Source: an uncultured Ignavibacteria bacterium (GTDB lineage Bacteria; Bacteroidota; Ignavibacteria; Tepidaquicellales; OLB5). Taken from it: a stretch of DNA of 64,000 bases. Where the stretch lies: the NCBI GenBank assembly GCA_937873695.1, contig CALMYL010000018.1:1-64000 (forward strand). Direction: 5' to 3'. Position 1 is the stretch's first letter, and each line of letters begins with the position of its first letter. The notes beneath the pieces were generated by a model. It worked only from the letters and a program-made list of their open reading frames with translations. It made no database searches and was not told the origin of the DNA. This document shows positions 7,865 through 16,526 of this stretch, piece after piece. A program made the position numbers and the translations under genes.

Positions 7865-8410
7865 TTATTTACCTGATTTATCGTACTTTTTCAGAATTCT
7901 CTTAAACTGCTCTCTTATAATATAAGGATCTTTGGAGAATTCATCATAATGGTCATAGTTAGGCACAAATGAGCCGATTATGAATCCCAAAAGTCCGCCT
8001 GATAATCCGCCTGTTAAAGTAAAGTAAGCAATGGTTTTCGCATTATCTTCAAACTGAATAGAATTAACAAATATCAATCCTGTTAACAAGCCTATAACAC
8101 TTCCTGCAATTCCATTAAACGTTGCAGCTTTTAATGACTGATTCCCATTCTGTATCACAAGGTATTTGATATACATAACCTGATAACTGGATTCATATCC
8201 ATCACGATCAGCAGAGAGAACACTACCTCTTAGCGATACCTGGTTGGTATCTTTTTTGAAATATGTTGTCTGAATACCGGAAAGACTTTCGTCGGTTATC
8301 GCCATGGGCGGAAGCCTGAATTTATAAATTGAGTCACGGTGATCAGCCTGATATTCCGTCTGCGGGTACAGGATGGATGAAGTAAAGAGAAACAATAGAA
8401 AGAATTTCAT
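7865..8410 (-). CDS. Signal-peptide/glycine-zipper membrane protein, paralog 2 of 3
   Basis: The 181-aa protein starts at the ATG encoding MKFFLLFLFTSSILYPQ; an upstream GTG would put the start inside a palindrome and before the signal peptide. It shares the family pattern: YKFRLPPMAI near the mature N-terminus, two Gly-rich helices (about 105-160, SGGLLGFIIGSFVPNYDHYDEFSKD) and the end FKRILKKYDKSGK. The central region diverges from the other two copies. It is transcribed on its own between hairpin-rich intergenic regions. Function unknown. Confidence 0.75.
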   Translation of the reverse strand: MKFFLLFLFTSSILYPQTEYQADHRDSIYKFRLPPMAITDESLSGIQTTYFKKDTNQVSLRGSVLSADRDGYESSYQVMYIKYLVIQNGNQSLKAATFNGIAGSVIGLLTGLIFVNSIQFEDNAKTIAYFTLTGGLSGGLLGFIIGSFVPNYDHYDEFSKDPYIIREQFKRILKKYDKSGK

Positions 8411-8425
8411 TTTATATTTATTTTT

Positions 8426-8491
8426 GACCACGTAGTGGTCACACCCTTATAGAAAATTTCACAGATAATAACACGACGACATAGGTGTCGC
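8426..8491. repeat. Two short palindromes upstream of paralog 2
   Basis: GACCACGTAGTGGTC at 8426-8440 is a perfect odd palindrome 16 bp upstream of the paralog 2 ATG. CGACA-TAGG-TGTCG at 8478-8491 follows. They resemble the CCACG..CGTGG hairpins at 9276 and 10901 and are probably one repeat family. An operator role for the first cannot be excluded. Confidence 0.55.
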
Positions 8492-8545
8492 ACATGAACC
8501 AACCTATATTAGCGTTGTATTTTTGATTGTTTTTCCGGCCAATTC

Positions 8546-9076
8546 TCACTTCTTCAAACCAGTTTCAATCTTTTCAAGAGTTGCGGCAATTCTCTTCAGC
8601 AGCTCGGTTTGCTCGTTACCCGCTGAATTGCCAGAAGCCATTCCCCGCTTTACCAGCTCACGCTGCTCGAGTACCGCAGCACGGAATACATGCGCATCAA
8701 CAACGCCAACAAGCTTCATGTGGTTGCCTGAGTGCTCAGCCTGTCCCGCTGTTTCAACACGCAGCATCGCAAGATTCAAATGACGCAGCACGGGTCCTTC
8801 GTAGAAAGTTAAGTCCTGGATGTTTTCCAGCGGAATGGTTTTATCAATAGTAAATAATATCCCCATCCTGAGCCGCAGGTGTTTTTCCGTCAGTACGCAA
8901 TACAGTTTATCGTAATAATGACGGCTGTACCACTGCCCCACACCGCATAGCCATATTATGGCTAACGGGATCCCCACAATTGTTACAAGCAGAATGCCGC
9001 ATATATACAGCAGTATATATGTCTTAACTATCGGGTTGAATTCTGCCTTAATTAATATTGGTTCATTTTCTGTCAT
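8546..9076 (-). CDS. bPH2 (DUF304, YdbS-like) PH-domain membrane protein
   Basis: The ATG at 9076 (MTENEPILIKAEFNP) gives a 176-aa protein. An upstream in-frame start would run through a palindromic repeat and is unlikely. Two hydrophobic helices (about 18-48) are followed by a bacterial PH domain with the typical YDKLYCVLTEKHLRLRMG..TIPLENIQDLTFYEGPVLRHLNLAMLRVET pattern. The C-terminus is helical (LLKRIAATLEKIETGLKK). It is an inner-membrane protein of unknown specific role. Related YdbS/YdbT proteins occur as pairs, but no partner is seen here. Confidence 0.82.
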   Translation of the reverse strand: MTENEPILIKAEFNPIVKTYILLYICGILLVTIVGIPLAIIWLCGVGQWYSRHYYDKLYCVLTEKHLRLRMGILFTIDKTIPLENIQDLTFYEGPVLRHLNLAMLRVETAGQAEHSGNHMKLVGVVDAHVFRAAVLEQRELVKRGMASGNSAGNEQTELLKRIAATLEKIETGLKK

Positions 9077-9083
9077 AATAATT

Positions 9084-9179
9084 AGTCTTTCCCGCGCAAG
9101 CGGGAATCTCCATCTTGAATTACAGATTAAAATCATAATTGTCACGACCTTCTTGGCTGATCTCTCAGTTAGGTCGTGG
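9084..9179. repeat. Hairpin repeats upstream of the PH-domain gene
   Basis: CCCGC-GCAA-GCGGG near 9090-9103 and the arms CACGACCT (9143-9150) / AGGTCGTG (9171-9178) flank the upstream region. The second belongs to the same sequence family as the CCACG..CGTGG hairpins. Confidence 0.6.
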
Positions 9180-9243
9180 TTTGAAAATATAACAAGTTAG
9201 GGCTTTATCCCCTAATAAATATTTCCTTGTAAAAATGAATTAG

Positions 9244-9299
9244 CGGCTAAAGCCGGGTTTTCTTCTAACTATTATCCACGACCTAAAGGTCGTGGCAAC
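9244..9299. repeat. Composite double-hairpin repeat, copy 1
   Basis: CGGCTAAAGCCG (9244-9255), a 20-bp pyrimidine-rich spacer, then CCACGACCTAAAGGTCGTGG (9276-9295) and CAAC. The same order and spacing recurs at 10867-10924. Confidence 0.75.
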
Positions 9300-9339
9300 A
9301 AAGTTCTGTTATCGAAAAATATATAAAATGACGCAACTA

Positions 9340-9879
9340 TTATTCGTTTCTTTTTTTATTCAGATCATGTTCATAAAGTATTTTCCGTAACTGTTTTTTC
9401 CGGACTTCAATGTCATTTGAAAAATCACTGTATCCATCGTATCTGGGCTTAAATGAACCTAAGAATCCCCCAATTATTGCCCCGCCAAGGAATCCGGCTG
9501 CTGCAAATCCCGGAATTACCAAAGCTATCTCAGCAAACTTTGGCCTGAAAACAACAGCATTCATGACTCCAAAAACGAATCCTATTCCGGCACCGATAAA
9601 TCCGCCATATTTAGCCCCACCAAAAGTTGAAAAACCGTTCCTTATCGAAAAGGAATTGATATCATCAAGCCTAACTGTATATTTATATTTATCGGGGTTT
9701 GCTTTCAATAGGCTATCGCTTAAGAGGAAAAGATTATCATCATTATCAAATCCGTATGTGACGAGTTTACCATTTTCATACTGCCTGATATTTATTTCAG
9801 GTATGTTAAATCTATAAACAGAATCACTTTGAGCAAAAAGGATGGATGAAGTTAAGAGTAATGCTATTAACAGTTTCAT
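9340..9879 (-). CDS. Signal-peptide/glycine-zipper membrane protein, paralog 3 of 3
   Basis: The 179-aa protein is closest to paralog 1: signal peptide ending LFAQ, YRFNIPEINIRQYENGKLVTYGFDN, INSFSIRNG, Gly-rich helices (about 88-150, GGAIIGGFLGSFKPRYDGYSDFSND) and a basic end (LRKILYEHDLNKKRNE). It is preceded by a 90-aa unknown gene 5 bp upstream, so the two form a unit. Function unknown. Conservation of the region after the second helix (xYDxYSxFSxD) in all three copies suggests a functional motif. Confidence 0.75.
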   Translation of the reverse strand: MKLLIALLLTSSILFAQSDSVYRFNIPEINIRQYENGKLVTYGFDNDDNLFLLSDSLLKANPDKYKYTVRLDDINSFSIRNGFSTFGGAKYGGFIGAGIGFVFGVMNAVVFRPKFAEIALVIPGFAAAGFLGGAIIGGFLGSFKPRYDGYSDFSNDIEVRKKQLRKILYEHDLNKKRNE

Positions 9880-9884
9880 ATAGT

Positions 9885-10157
9885 TCAGTTGTAATTTTCA
9901 AGGTAGTTTAAGTACATCGGGTAGTTTTCAGCTACCCAATCTTTAAGCTGTAATTCATCATTTATAACAACTTTGTTATTGGTTTCGGTTTCTTCGATTG
10001 TCAATACATGTTTCCTGCTGCAGGCTAACTGGTAAATTACAAAAAACTGCCGAGCACCGGAATCATGGAACAATCTTTTATCATTGTAATAATCCACCGG
10101 GTAAATTGCATCAAAGTATTTACCGTTAAACAGTATGTTGTATTTTGGTGTTAGCAA
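9885..10157 (-). CDS. Hypothetical protein (90 aa)
   Basis: The small soluble protein has an aromatic-rich sequence (NGKYFDAIYPVDYYNDKRLFHD) and no recognised domain. No in-frame ATG exists before an upstream TAA, so the start is probably the TTG at 10157. It lies 5 bp upstream of paralog 3 and is likely co-transcribed with it. I cannot assign a family. Confidence 0.5.
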   Translation of the reverse strand: MLTPKYNILFNGKYFDAIYPVDYYNDKRLFHDSGARQFFVIYQLACSRKHVLTIEETETNNKVVINDELQLKDWVAENYPMYLNYLENYN

Positions 10158-10240
10158 AATTATTAATTATCTTTTTTTGTATGCTTCAATTTAGTAACCA
10201 CAACCATGATTTCAAGTGGACTATATTTAACTTTGTATTG

Positions 10241-10326
10241 TCACCCTGAACTTGTTTCAGGGTCTATTTTCATACTCTCTCATTCTTGGGTATGCAGGCA
10301 GATGCTGAAACAAGTTCAGCATGACA
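10241..10326. repeat. Paired hairpin repeat (CTGAACTTGTTTCAG type)
   Basis: Two arms in inverted orientation, each itself a hairpin: CCCTGAACTTGTTTCAGGG (10244-10262) and TGCTGAAACAAGTTCAGCA (10303-10321), separated by about 40 bp. A single arm of the same family occurs at 34921-34946. Confidence 0.75.
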
Positions 10327-10438
10327 GGTTGAAAAGACACTAATCACTATCATCAGCGTCATATGGTTCCGCTTAACCTAAGGCTGTTGAATAACTTAAA
10401 AACAAGTCAGGCAAGACCAACAGCGGGGAATCGGATTT

Positions 10439-10828
10439 CTATATTCTTTCGTTTTCACCAATTACAACTACTTCTATACCATAAATTTTACAAATTGGGT
10501 TCAAGATTTCATCATCTTTTCCACATATTAAGACTGATTTTATACTTTTGGGCTTAAACTTCTTAAGTAACTCTGATGAAAATAATGCTTGGCCCATGAT
10601 GTACATTCCTAATCTGCTTTGTTTTGTTTGAATACAAATTACATCCCTATTTTCAATGTCAAAAAAGTTCTTATCATGAATTTTCGTTTCTTCATTAAGT
10701 ACTATTACCCCGTCTATTAATCTAGTTCCGTTATTTATTCCGCGAGTGACCGCACAGAACTCTTCGATCAATAGTCCTCCGGTCTTCTCCCAGAATTTTC
10801 TCGTACGCCAAGTTTCATGTCTGCTCAA
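10439..10828 (-). CDS. Putative PD-(D/E)xK-like nuclease-fold protein
   Basis: The 129-aa protein has WEKTGGLLIEEF, an LIDGVIVLNEE strand and DVICIQTKQSRLGMYIMGQALFS. The D...(Q)xK arrangement followed by a GQALF helix resembles the core of restriction-endonuclease-like folds, with Gln in the usual Glu position. This is a pattern-level guess. The only start is TTG (10828); the reading frame upstream is open for only ten codons to a TAA and contains no ATG. A composite hairpin repeat sits about 40 bp upstream, so a lost 5' end is possible. Confidence 0.45.
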   Translation of the reverse strand: MSRHETWRTRKFWEKTGGLLIEEFCAVTRGINNGTRLIDGVIVLNEETKIHDKNFFDIENRDVICIQTKQSRLGMYIMGQALFSSELLKKFKPKSIKSVLICGKDDEILNPICKIYGIEVVVIGENERI

Positions 10829-10866
10829 TATTTTATTCCATATTCCAGAAAAGTGTTGTTAGGTTT

Positions 10867-10924
10867 TGGGCTTAAGCCCATAATTTTCTTTCACTTTCTT
10901 CCACGGCCTGAAGGCCGTGGCAAC
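10867..10924. repeat. Composite double-hairpin repeat, copy 2
   Basis: TGGGCTTAAGCCCA (10867-10880), a 20-bp pyrimidine-rich spacer, then CCACGGCCTGAAGGCCGTGG (10901-10920) and CAAC. Organisation is the same as at 9244-9299. Confidence 0.75.
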
Positions 10925-11042
10925 TATGACAGGAGGATCCGTTCCAATCAGTCAAATCCGTGTAATCCCTTTCTTTGCTATAAGCACAGCAAGGCAGGTG
11001 TGTTCTGTTTTTTCTTTTCAATTCGTAGTTCGTAACTAAAAA

Positions 11043-12992
11043 TTACTCCTCATCTGTTCTCAAAGCTTCGAGTACTGAAAAATCCTCAAGTGTTGTGGTA
11101 TCTCCGCTTACTGAGCCTTGGGTTGCGATTTCGCGCAGCAGGCGGCGCATAATTTTGCCGCTGCGTGTTTTTGGCAGCGCTTCGGTGAAGCGGATCTCAT
11201 CGGGGCGAGCCAGCGCGCCGATCTGTTTGCTTACCCAAAGTTTCAGTTCGTTATTCAGTTCTTCACTGGGGTGATACTTCCCTTCAAGTGTAACAAACGC
11301 TGATATGGCTGAGCCCTTCATGTCATCAGGCTTGCCTACCACGGCGGCTTCCGCCACCTTGGGGTGCGCTACCAAGGCTGATTCAACCTCAGCAGTCCCT
11401 ATCCTGTGACCGCTGACATTTATTACATCATCCACCCTGCCCATTATCCAGAAGTAACCGTCTTTATCCCGTCTTGCGCCGTCACCTGTAAAATACAGAC
11501 CCGGGAATTCTGACCAGTACTGCTTTTTATACCGCTCATCATCTCCCCATATAGTACGCAGCATACTTGGCCACGGATGTTTTATGACATAATACCCGCC
11601 TTCATTCGCTTTGCATACCTTACCTTCCTTTGATACCACCTCAGGCATTATGCCAAAGAAAGGGAGCGTTGCTGTCCCCGGTTTTGTTGGCGTTGCGCCG
11701 GGAACGGGTGAAACCATAATAGCGCCAGTTTCAGTCTGCCACCATGTATCAACAATTGGACACTTGCCCTTGCCAATTACTTTATGGTACCACATCCACG
11801 CTTCAGGGTTAATAGGCTCGCCCACCGTGCCAAGCAGCCTTAATGAATCAAGCTTATGTTTCAGCGGCCACTCCTCACCCCATTTAATGAATGCTCGTAT
11901 AGCCGTTGGCGCGGTATAAAAAATGTTCACTTTGTATTTATCTATTATTTCCCAGAACCTATCGGGATTAGGGAAATTCGGCGCGCCTTCATACATCAGT
12001 GTAGTTGCGCCGTTCAATAACGGACCGTAAACCACGTATGAATGCCCCGTAACCCAGCCGGCATCGGCGGTACACCAGTAAATATCTTCAGGCTTAAGAT
12101 CAAATACATATTTGCTGGTCAAATACGTCTGCGCAGCATAGCCACCGGTTGTGTGCAGAATTCCTTTAGGCTTTCCCGTGGTTCCGCTTGTGTATAAAAT
12201 ATAAAGAGGATGTTCGCTATCTAATTGTTCAGCGGGGCATTCATCATCAACTCCCATCATAAGCTCGCTGTACCAGTGGTCGCGCCCTAAGTGGAAATCA
12301 ATATGGTGACCGGTGCGGTTTACGACAATTACATTTTCTATTGTGGGACATCCGGGCATCGCTTCATCTACGTTTGCTTTCAGGTTAACAATTTCACCGC
12401 GGCGGTAGCCGCCATCGGCTGTGATTACCATTTTAGCCTGCGCATCTTTAATTCTATCGATAAGTGCCGATGCTGAAAATCCACCGAACACTATTGAGTG
12501 TACCGCGCCTATCCTTGTACATGCAAGCATTGCTACTGCGATCTCAGGTACCATCGGCATATAGATGCAAACACGGTCGCCCTTTTCAATTCCCATTTTC
12601 TTAAGTACGTTCGCAAACTTGCAAACCTGCCTATGGAGCTCCTGGTAGGTCCATGTAGCGGTATCGCCGTTCTCGCCTTCCCAAATGATTGCCGCTTTGG
12701 TTCTGCGCCAGCTATCAAGATGTCTATCCAGGCAATTGTAGCTCATGTTAATTTTACCGCCAACAAACCATTTTGAGTGCGGCGCTTTCCATTGTAACAC
12801 TGTTTTCCATTTTTTGAACCAGTGGAGTTCCGAGGCAACTTTAGCCCAAAACTTCTGGGGAGCTTTTATAGATTCATTGTACATTTTTTTATACTGCGCC
12901 ATCGATTTAATGTGCGCCTTTTTGGAAAATTCAGGGTTAGGTTTAAAAACACGCTTTTCTTTTTCAAGTGAAGTGAACTTTGACTGATCCAT
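11043..12992 (-). CDS. acs: Acetyl-CoA synthetase (AMP-forming)
   Basis: The 649-aa cytoplasmic enzyme makes acetyl-CoA from acetate, ATP and CoA through acetyl-AMP. Length is typical. It shows the P-loop-like motif [19 protein letters not shown], the WWQTETGA motif, [20 protein letters not shown] with the hinge, and the C-terminal [13 protein letters not shown], whose lysine is the acetylation-regulated residue in the family. It is monocistronic, with hairpin-rich DNA on both sides. It would assimilate acetate and complements the thiolase-hbd-acyl-CoA dehydrogenase genes near 60-64 kb. Confidence 0.97.
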   Translation of the reverse strand: MDQSKFTSLEKEKRVFKPNPEFSKKAHIKSMAQYKKMYNESIKAPQKFWAKVASELHWFKKWKTVLQWKAPHSKWFVGGKINMSYNCLDRHLDSWRRTKAAIIWEGENGDTATWTYQELHRQVCKFANVLKKMGIEKGDRVCIYMPMVPEIAVAMLACTRIGAVHSIVFGGFSASALIDRIKDAQAKMVITADGGYRRGEIVNLKANVDEAMPGCPTIENVIVVNRTGHHIDFHLGRDHWYSELMMGVDDECPAEQLDSEHPLYILYTSGTTGKPKGILHTTGGYAAQTYLTSKYVFDLKPEDIYWCTADAGWVTGHSYVVYGPLLNGATTLMYEGAPNFPNPDRFWEIIDKYKVNIFYTAPTAIRAFIKWGEEWPLKHKLDSLRLLGTVGEPINPEAWMWYHKVIGKGKCPIVDTWWQTETGAIMVSPVPGATPTKPGTATLPFFGIMPEVVSKEGKVCKANEGGYYVIKHPWPSMLRTIWGDDERYKKQYWSEFPGLYFTGDGARRDKDGYFWIMGRVDDVINVSGHRIGTAEVESALVAHPKVAEAAVVGKPDDMKGSAISAFVTLEGKYHPSEELNNELKLWVSKQIGALARPDEIRFTEALPKTRSGKIMRRLLREIATQGSVSGDTTTLEDFSVLEALRTDEE

Positions 12993-13110
12993 ATAGTTTA
13001 TATATTTATGATTATCAATTTATTATCTAATAGTAAGCAAAATAATTTTATTTTGTTTAAGTTGCAATTTATATAGAAGTTATAGGGTTAGTGAATACAG
13101 GGAATAATTT

Positions 13111-13268
13111 CACCCTTTCAGGGTTGATTTATTTGCTGTTTTTGTTTTACAATAATAACATCCCTTCGGGATTTTAAAAAAGCTCATATTTTTTTCAACA
13201 CTGAACTCCGAAGGAGTGATATTATTGTAACAAAGTTTCAAATGAATCCAGAAACCCTGAAAGGGTGG
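13111..13268. repeat. Nested inverted-repeat element A
   Basis: The 418-bp gap between acs and the BatA gene contains this element. Outer arms CACCCTTTCAGGGTTG (13111-13126) and AACCCTGAAAGGGTGG (13253-13268) are inverted. Inner arms TACAATAATAACATCCC.. (13148-13172) and ..GAGTGATATTATTGTAA (13206-13230) are also inverted. Each arm contains its own small hairpin. The rest of the gap shows no gene. Copies B and C lie at 18134-18333 and 29406-29555. Confidence 0.85.
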
Positions 13269-13397
13269 CATTAAATAAATTTAGTTAAGTATCTACCTGA
13301 TATTCCCTCTTTCCTGCCTTCTTCACGGATGGCACGGGAATATTAAAAATTTGGAACAAGGATAAATTTATCAAGTTCAATAAAGAGAATAAATTTT

Positions 13398-13405
13398 TAG
13401 TTTTG
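13398..13405 (+). promoter_or_regulatory. Possible -7 box of the BatA-type gene
   Basis: TAGTTTTG matches TANNTTTG and ends 5 bp before the ATG, which would give a nearly leaderless mRNA. No good TTG lies at the expected -33 distance, so support is weak. Confidence 0.3.
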
Positions 13406-13410
13406 CAGAT

Positions 13411-15543
13411 ATGACATTTTTAAATCCGTTATTATTATGGGGTTTGGCGGCTGTATCAATACCTATCTTGATACATATCTTTAATCTAAAAAAGACAAAA
13501 AAGATTGAATTTTCTACTCTAATGTTCCTTAAGGAAATTCAGCAGTCAAAATATAAAAAGATAAAGCTGAAGCAGCTGCTGATTCTGCTTTCCAGAGTAG
13601 CATTTATAATTTTCCTTGTGATGATGTTCGCAAAACCGTTTGAAAAGGGTTTCCTGGGTGCACCAGATTCAGGATCAAAAAGTTCAGCACTGATCATTTT
13701 TGATGATTCCTTCAGTATGCAGACAAGAGATAATAACGGCAGCGACCTTGAAAACGGTAAAAAAAAGATCCGCGAGCTGCTTGATGCGCTGGGTCCCGGC
13801 AGCGAAATTTTCTTCACTACCGTTTCCGCGATCAACAGGCCTTATTCATCAATACCGGTTAAGGATATTAACAGCCTGAAAGATTCACTCGAGTTGATAA
13901 AGACATCTCCGGTAAGCAGATCACTTGGCGAAGTATTGTATTACTCCGATGATATTCTTAATTCAGCTTCAAATACGCTTAGGGAAATTTACCTTGTTAC
14001 AGACGGCCAGTCAAGTTTTCTTGGAAAAGATGCCTCAGCAGTCCCGGTTTTTAAAGATAAAGAAAATCTGAACTTCTCGGTTATCCTGACCGGCTCTAGA
14101 AACGCTAATAATATTTCAGTTGATACGATAAATACAGTATCAAAAATATTTGAAAAGGATCACCCTGTTAAGATAAAAGCCGCGGTTAACAATCATAACA
14201 ATTTCAATTCTGCTAACAAAAGCGTGATACTGACCCTTGGTAATTACAAAGAAGAAAAAGTGATCGATCTTCCGGCAAACACAACTGTTGAAACTGATTT
14301 CATATTAAAACCGGAACATACCGGGTACGTATCCGGAAGCATTGAGATTGTTCAAAGTGATATTTCAGATGATGAAATATCAGCCGATAACAAACAGTAT
14401 TTCACATTCTACGTTCCTGAAATGGTAAATGTGCTCATAGCTTCACCGGGTCAGATGGATGCAGGTTACATAAAGCTTGCGCTTAATACATCAAAAGAAA
14501 TAACTGCCGTTACAAATTCCTCTTCATTCTTCAATATCAAAGAAGTGAATTCCATGGATATATCCGGGGAAGACCTTACTTCATTTAACAGCGTGGTAAT
14601 TGTTAACAAACAAAAATTTTCAACTGCTGAAGCGTCAAAACTCAGAAGTTACATTTCAGCAGGAGGCGGAGTGATTTTATACCCCGGTACTTTAACAGAT
14701 ATTGATAATTACAATGAGGAATTGTTCAAAGCGATGGATCTCCCCTACATTACCGGCAGGTTCAGCCAAAATGAGGCGATGAAATTCGATAAAATTGATC
14801 TTGACCATCCTGTATTTGAAGGAATTTTTAAGTCATCACAGGATAAGAGAAATCTGAATATTGAATCACCGTCTGTTCTAAGCGGAATAGTTGCGGGAAC
14901 AGGCAAAAATACTCAGAGCATTGTTTCGCTGACAGGTGGAATGAATTTTATGACGGAATTTTCTTTGGGCAAAGGCAAGCTTATTATGTTTTCATCGCCG
15001 CCGGATATGACAAGTTCCGATTTCCCCGGCAAAAACCTTTTTTCACCGGTTACGATCCGAAGTGTTTTATATACTGCAGATATAAACGGCATCAAACCGG
15101 CTATAACAGGCAGAGATTATTTTATTGATCTTACCGGGATCAATTTGGCGGGTGATTCGCTTACTCTGATTTCTTCATCAAAGGATAATCAACCCCGCAA
15201 ATTTACACTGAATGAAAATACCGAATTGATAAATATAGGTTCCGGTCTGATAACCGGTGATAACTACCTTATTATGAACGCAGGCAGGGATGTAATGACT
15301 GTCCCTGTTAATTTCAGCAGAACAGAATCTGTGCCGGGCAGAACCGGTTCTAACGATATCTCCGTAATATTCAAAGATACATACGGTATCAATATCAATG
15401 TTGCAGAGCATACAGAGCTGCTGCAATCATCTGTTTTAGATACCAGAAACGGCAGAGAATTATGGAAGTACTTTTTGGTGCTAGCACTTATATTCCTGAT
15501 TATAGAGTACTTACTCTCAAGATCAATAATGAAAAGTAAATAA
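13411..15543 (+). CDS. BatA/vWA-type membrane protein
   Basis: The 710-aa protein begins with the aerotolerance-regulator N-terminal (BatA) signature FLNPLLLWGLAAVSIPILIHIFNLKK. Two membrane helices (about 5-25 and 56-76) come next. A von Willebrand A domain follows with a MIDAS motif DDSFSMQT (DxSxS). A long periplasmic beta-rich region and a C-terminal helix (about 685-703) complete it. Proteins of this kind occur in Bacteroidota near MoxR/BatABD genes, but none is adjacent here. It probably acts in the envelope as a protein-interaction platform. Exact role unknown. Confidence 0.8.
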   Translation: MTFLNPLLLWGLAAVSIPILIHIFNLKKTKKIEFSTLMFLKEIQQSKYKKIKLKQLLILLSRVAFIIFLVMMFAKPFEKGFLGAPDSGSKSSALIIFDDSFSMQTRDNNGSDLENGKKKIRELLDALGPGSEIFFTTVSAINRPYSSIPVKDINSLKDSLELIKTSPVSRSLGEVLYYSDDILNSASNTLREIYLVTDGQSSFLGKDASAVPVFKDKENLNFSVILTGSRNANNISVDTINTVSKIFEKDHPVKIKAAVNNHNNFNSANKSVILTLGNYKEEKVIDLPANTTVETDFILKPEHTGYVSGSIEIVQSDISDDEISADNKQYFTFYVPEMVNVLIASPGQMDAGYIKLALNTSKEITAVTNSSSFFNIKEVNSMDISGEDLTSFNSVVIVNKQKFSTAEASKLRSYISAGGGVILYPGTLTDIDNYNEELFKAMDLPYITGRFSQNEAMKFDKIDLDHPVFEGIFKSSQDKRNLNIESPSVLSGIVAGTGKNTQSIVSLTGGMNFMTEFSLGKGKLIMFSSPPDMTSSDFPGKNLFSPVTIRSVLYTADINGIKPAITGRDYFIDLTGINLAGDSLTLISSSKDNQPRKFTLNENTELINIGSGLITGDNYLIMNAGRDVMTVPVNFSRTESVPGRTGSNDISVIFKDTYGININVAEHTELLQSSVLDTRNGRELWKYFLVLALIFLIIEYLLSRSIMKSK

Positions 15544-15643
15544 AAATTTTAACTTTTTAATAAGTTTTTTTTTGAGTATATTTAAGTCCTTAAAAATAAG
15601 GCGATTACAAGAAAATTATATAAATAAGAGGAGAATTCACCAA

Positions 15644-16513
15644 ATGAGGTCCGCAAAAGTTTTAACGGTATTTTTGGTCTTATCGGCAGTTGTATTTTAT
15701 TTTAGCGGCTGTACTTCCGCAGAGCAAACCACGGCAAAATTGGCTTACGCTCAGGGCGATTACAAGAAAGCTGAAGAAGAATTTTTGAAGGAAACAAATC
15801 AGAACCCCACAAATGAAGAAGCATGGTTTTACCTGGCAATGTCAAGAGCACAGTTAGGTAAAGCTGAAGGCGTAAAATCAGCAATGGATAAATACAGAAC
15901 GATCGGGAAAAATTCATTCAGAACCGAGCTTACAGAAGCATGGGGTACAATGTACGACAGAGGCTACAAACAATATGAAGACGGCGAGAAGACAGCAAAA
16001 ACCGGTAAAGATGATGAAGCTGTAAAAAAATTCCAGGAATCACTTAATAATTTCGAAATCGCATACGCATTGCTTCCGGACAGCGCTTTTGTAAAAGAAA
16101 ACATTGCGGCATTAAACGGAAGAATTAACACAATACTGGTAAAACCCACAATTGATAAAGGCGTTGAGCTTGAAAAGAACGGTGATTATGCGGGTGCAAT
16201 AAACGAATATACAAACGGTTTAAGTAAAGTGACAAAAGGTTCAGGGGCATATGAAGTTATCATTTATAATATTTCACTTGCTAACCTGAAATGGGGCGAA
16301 AAGATGAGAGAGACTAACTCAGATGATCCTTCATACAAGGATAAATACAAAGCTGCGCTTCCGTATTTAGAAGAACTTACTTCTTCAAATGATAAAGATA
16401 ATAAGCTGAATGCTTATGAATTGCTGATACAGGTCTATGCTAATTTAGGCGAGAACGATAAAGCTCAGGACGCAATAAAAATGCGCGACCAGCTTAAGAA
16501 CGAAAATAAATAA
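15644..16513 (+). CDS. TPR lipoprotein
   Basis: The 289-aa protein starts at the ATG preceded by GAGGAG (15628-15633), which is better than the longer reading from 15572. It has a lipoprotein signal peptide with lipobox FSGC, so it is lipid-anchored. At least four tetratricopeptide units follow (AKLAYAQGDYKKAEEEF, EAWFYLAMSRAQLGKAEG, GDYAGAINEYTNGL, LIQVYANLGENDKAQDAI). TPR proteins scaffold protein complexes; the partner is unknown. sppA starts 13 bp downstream, so the two are likely co-transcribed. Confidence 0.82.
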   Translation: MRSAKVLTVFLVLSAVVFYFSGCTSAEQTTAKLAYAQGDYKKAEEEFLKETNQNPTNEEAWFYLAMSRAQLGKAEGVKSAMDKYRTIGKNSFRTELTEAWGTMYDRGYKQYEDGEKTAKTGKDDEAVKKFQESLNNFEIAYALLPDSAFVKENIAALNGRINTILVKPTIDKGVELEKNGDYAGAINEYTNGLSKVTKGSGAYEVIIYNISLANLKWGEKMRETNSDDPSYKDKYKAALPYLEELTSSNDKDNKLNAYELLIQVYANLGENDKAQDAIKMRDQLKNENK

Positions 16514-16526
16514 ATTTAACAGATAA

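Noticed and set aside
8523-8850. Two overlapping plus-strand ORFs opposite the PH-domain gene
   Set aside because: Both are antisense to a recognised domain and have low-complexity, Ser/Ala-rich translations.
9410-9817. 135-aa ORF antisense to paralog 3
   Set aside because: The Pro/Ala/Gly-rich reading results from the complementary strand of a Gly-rich coding region.
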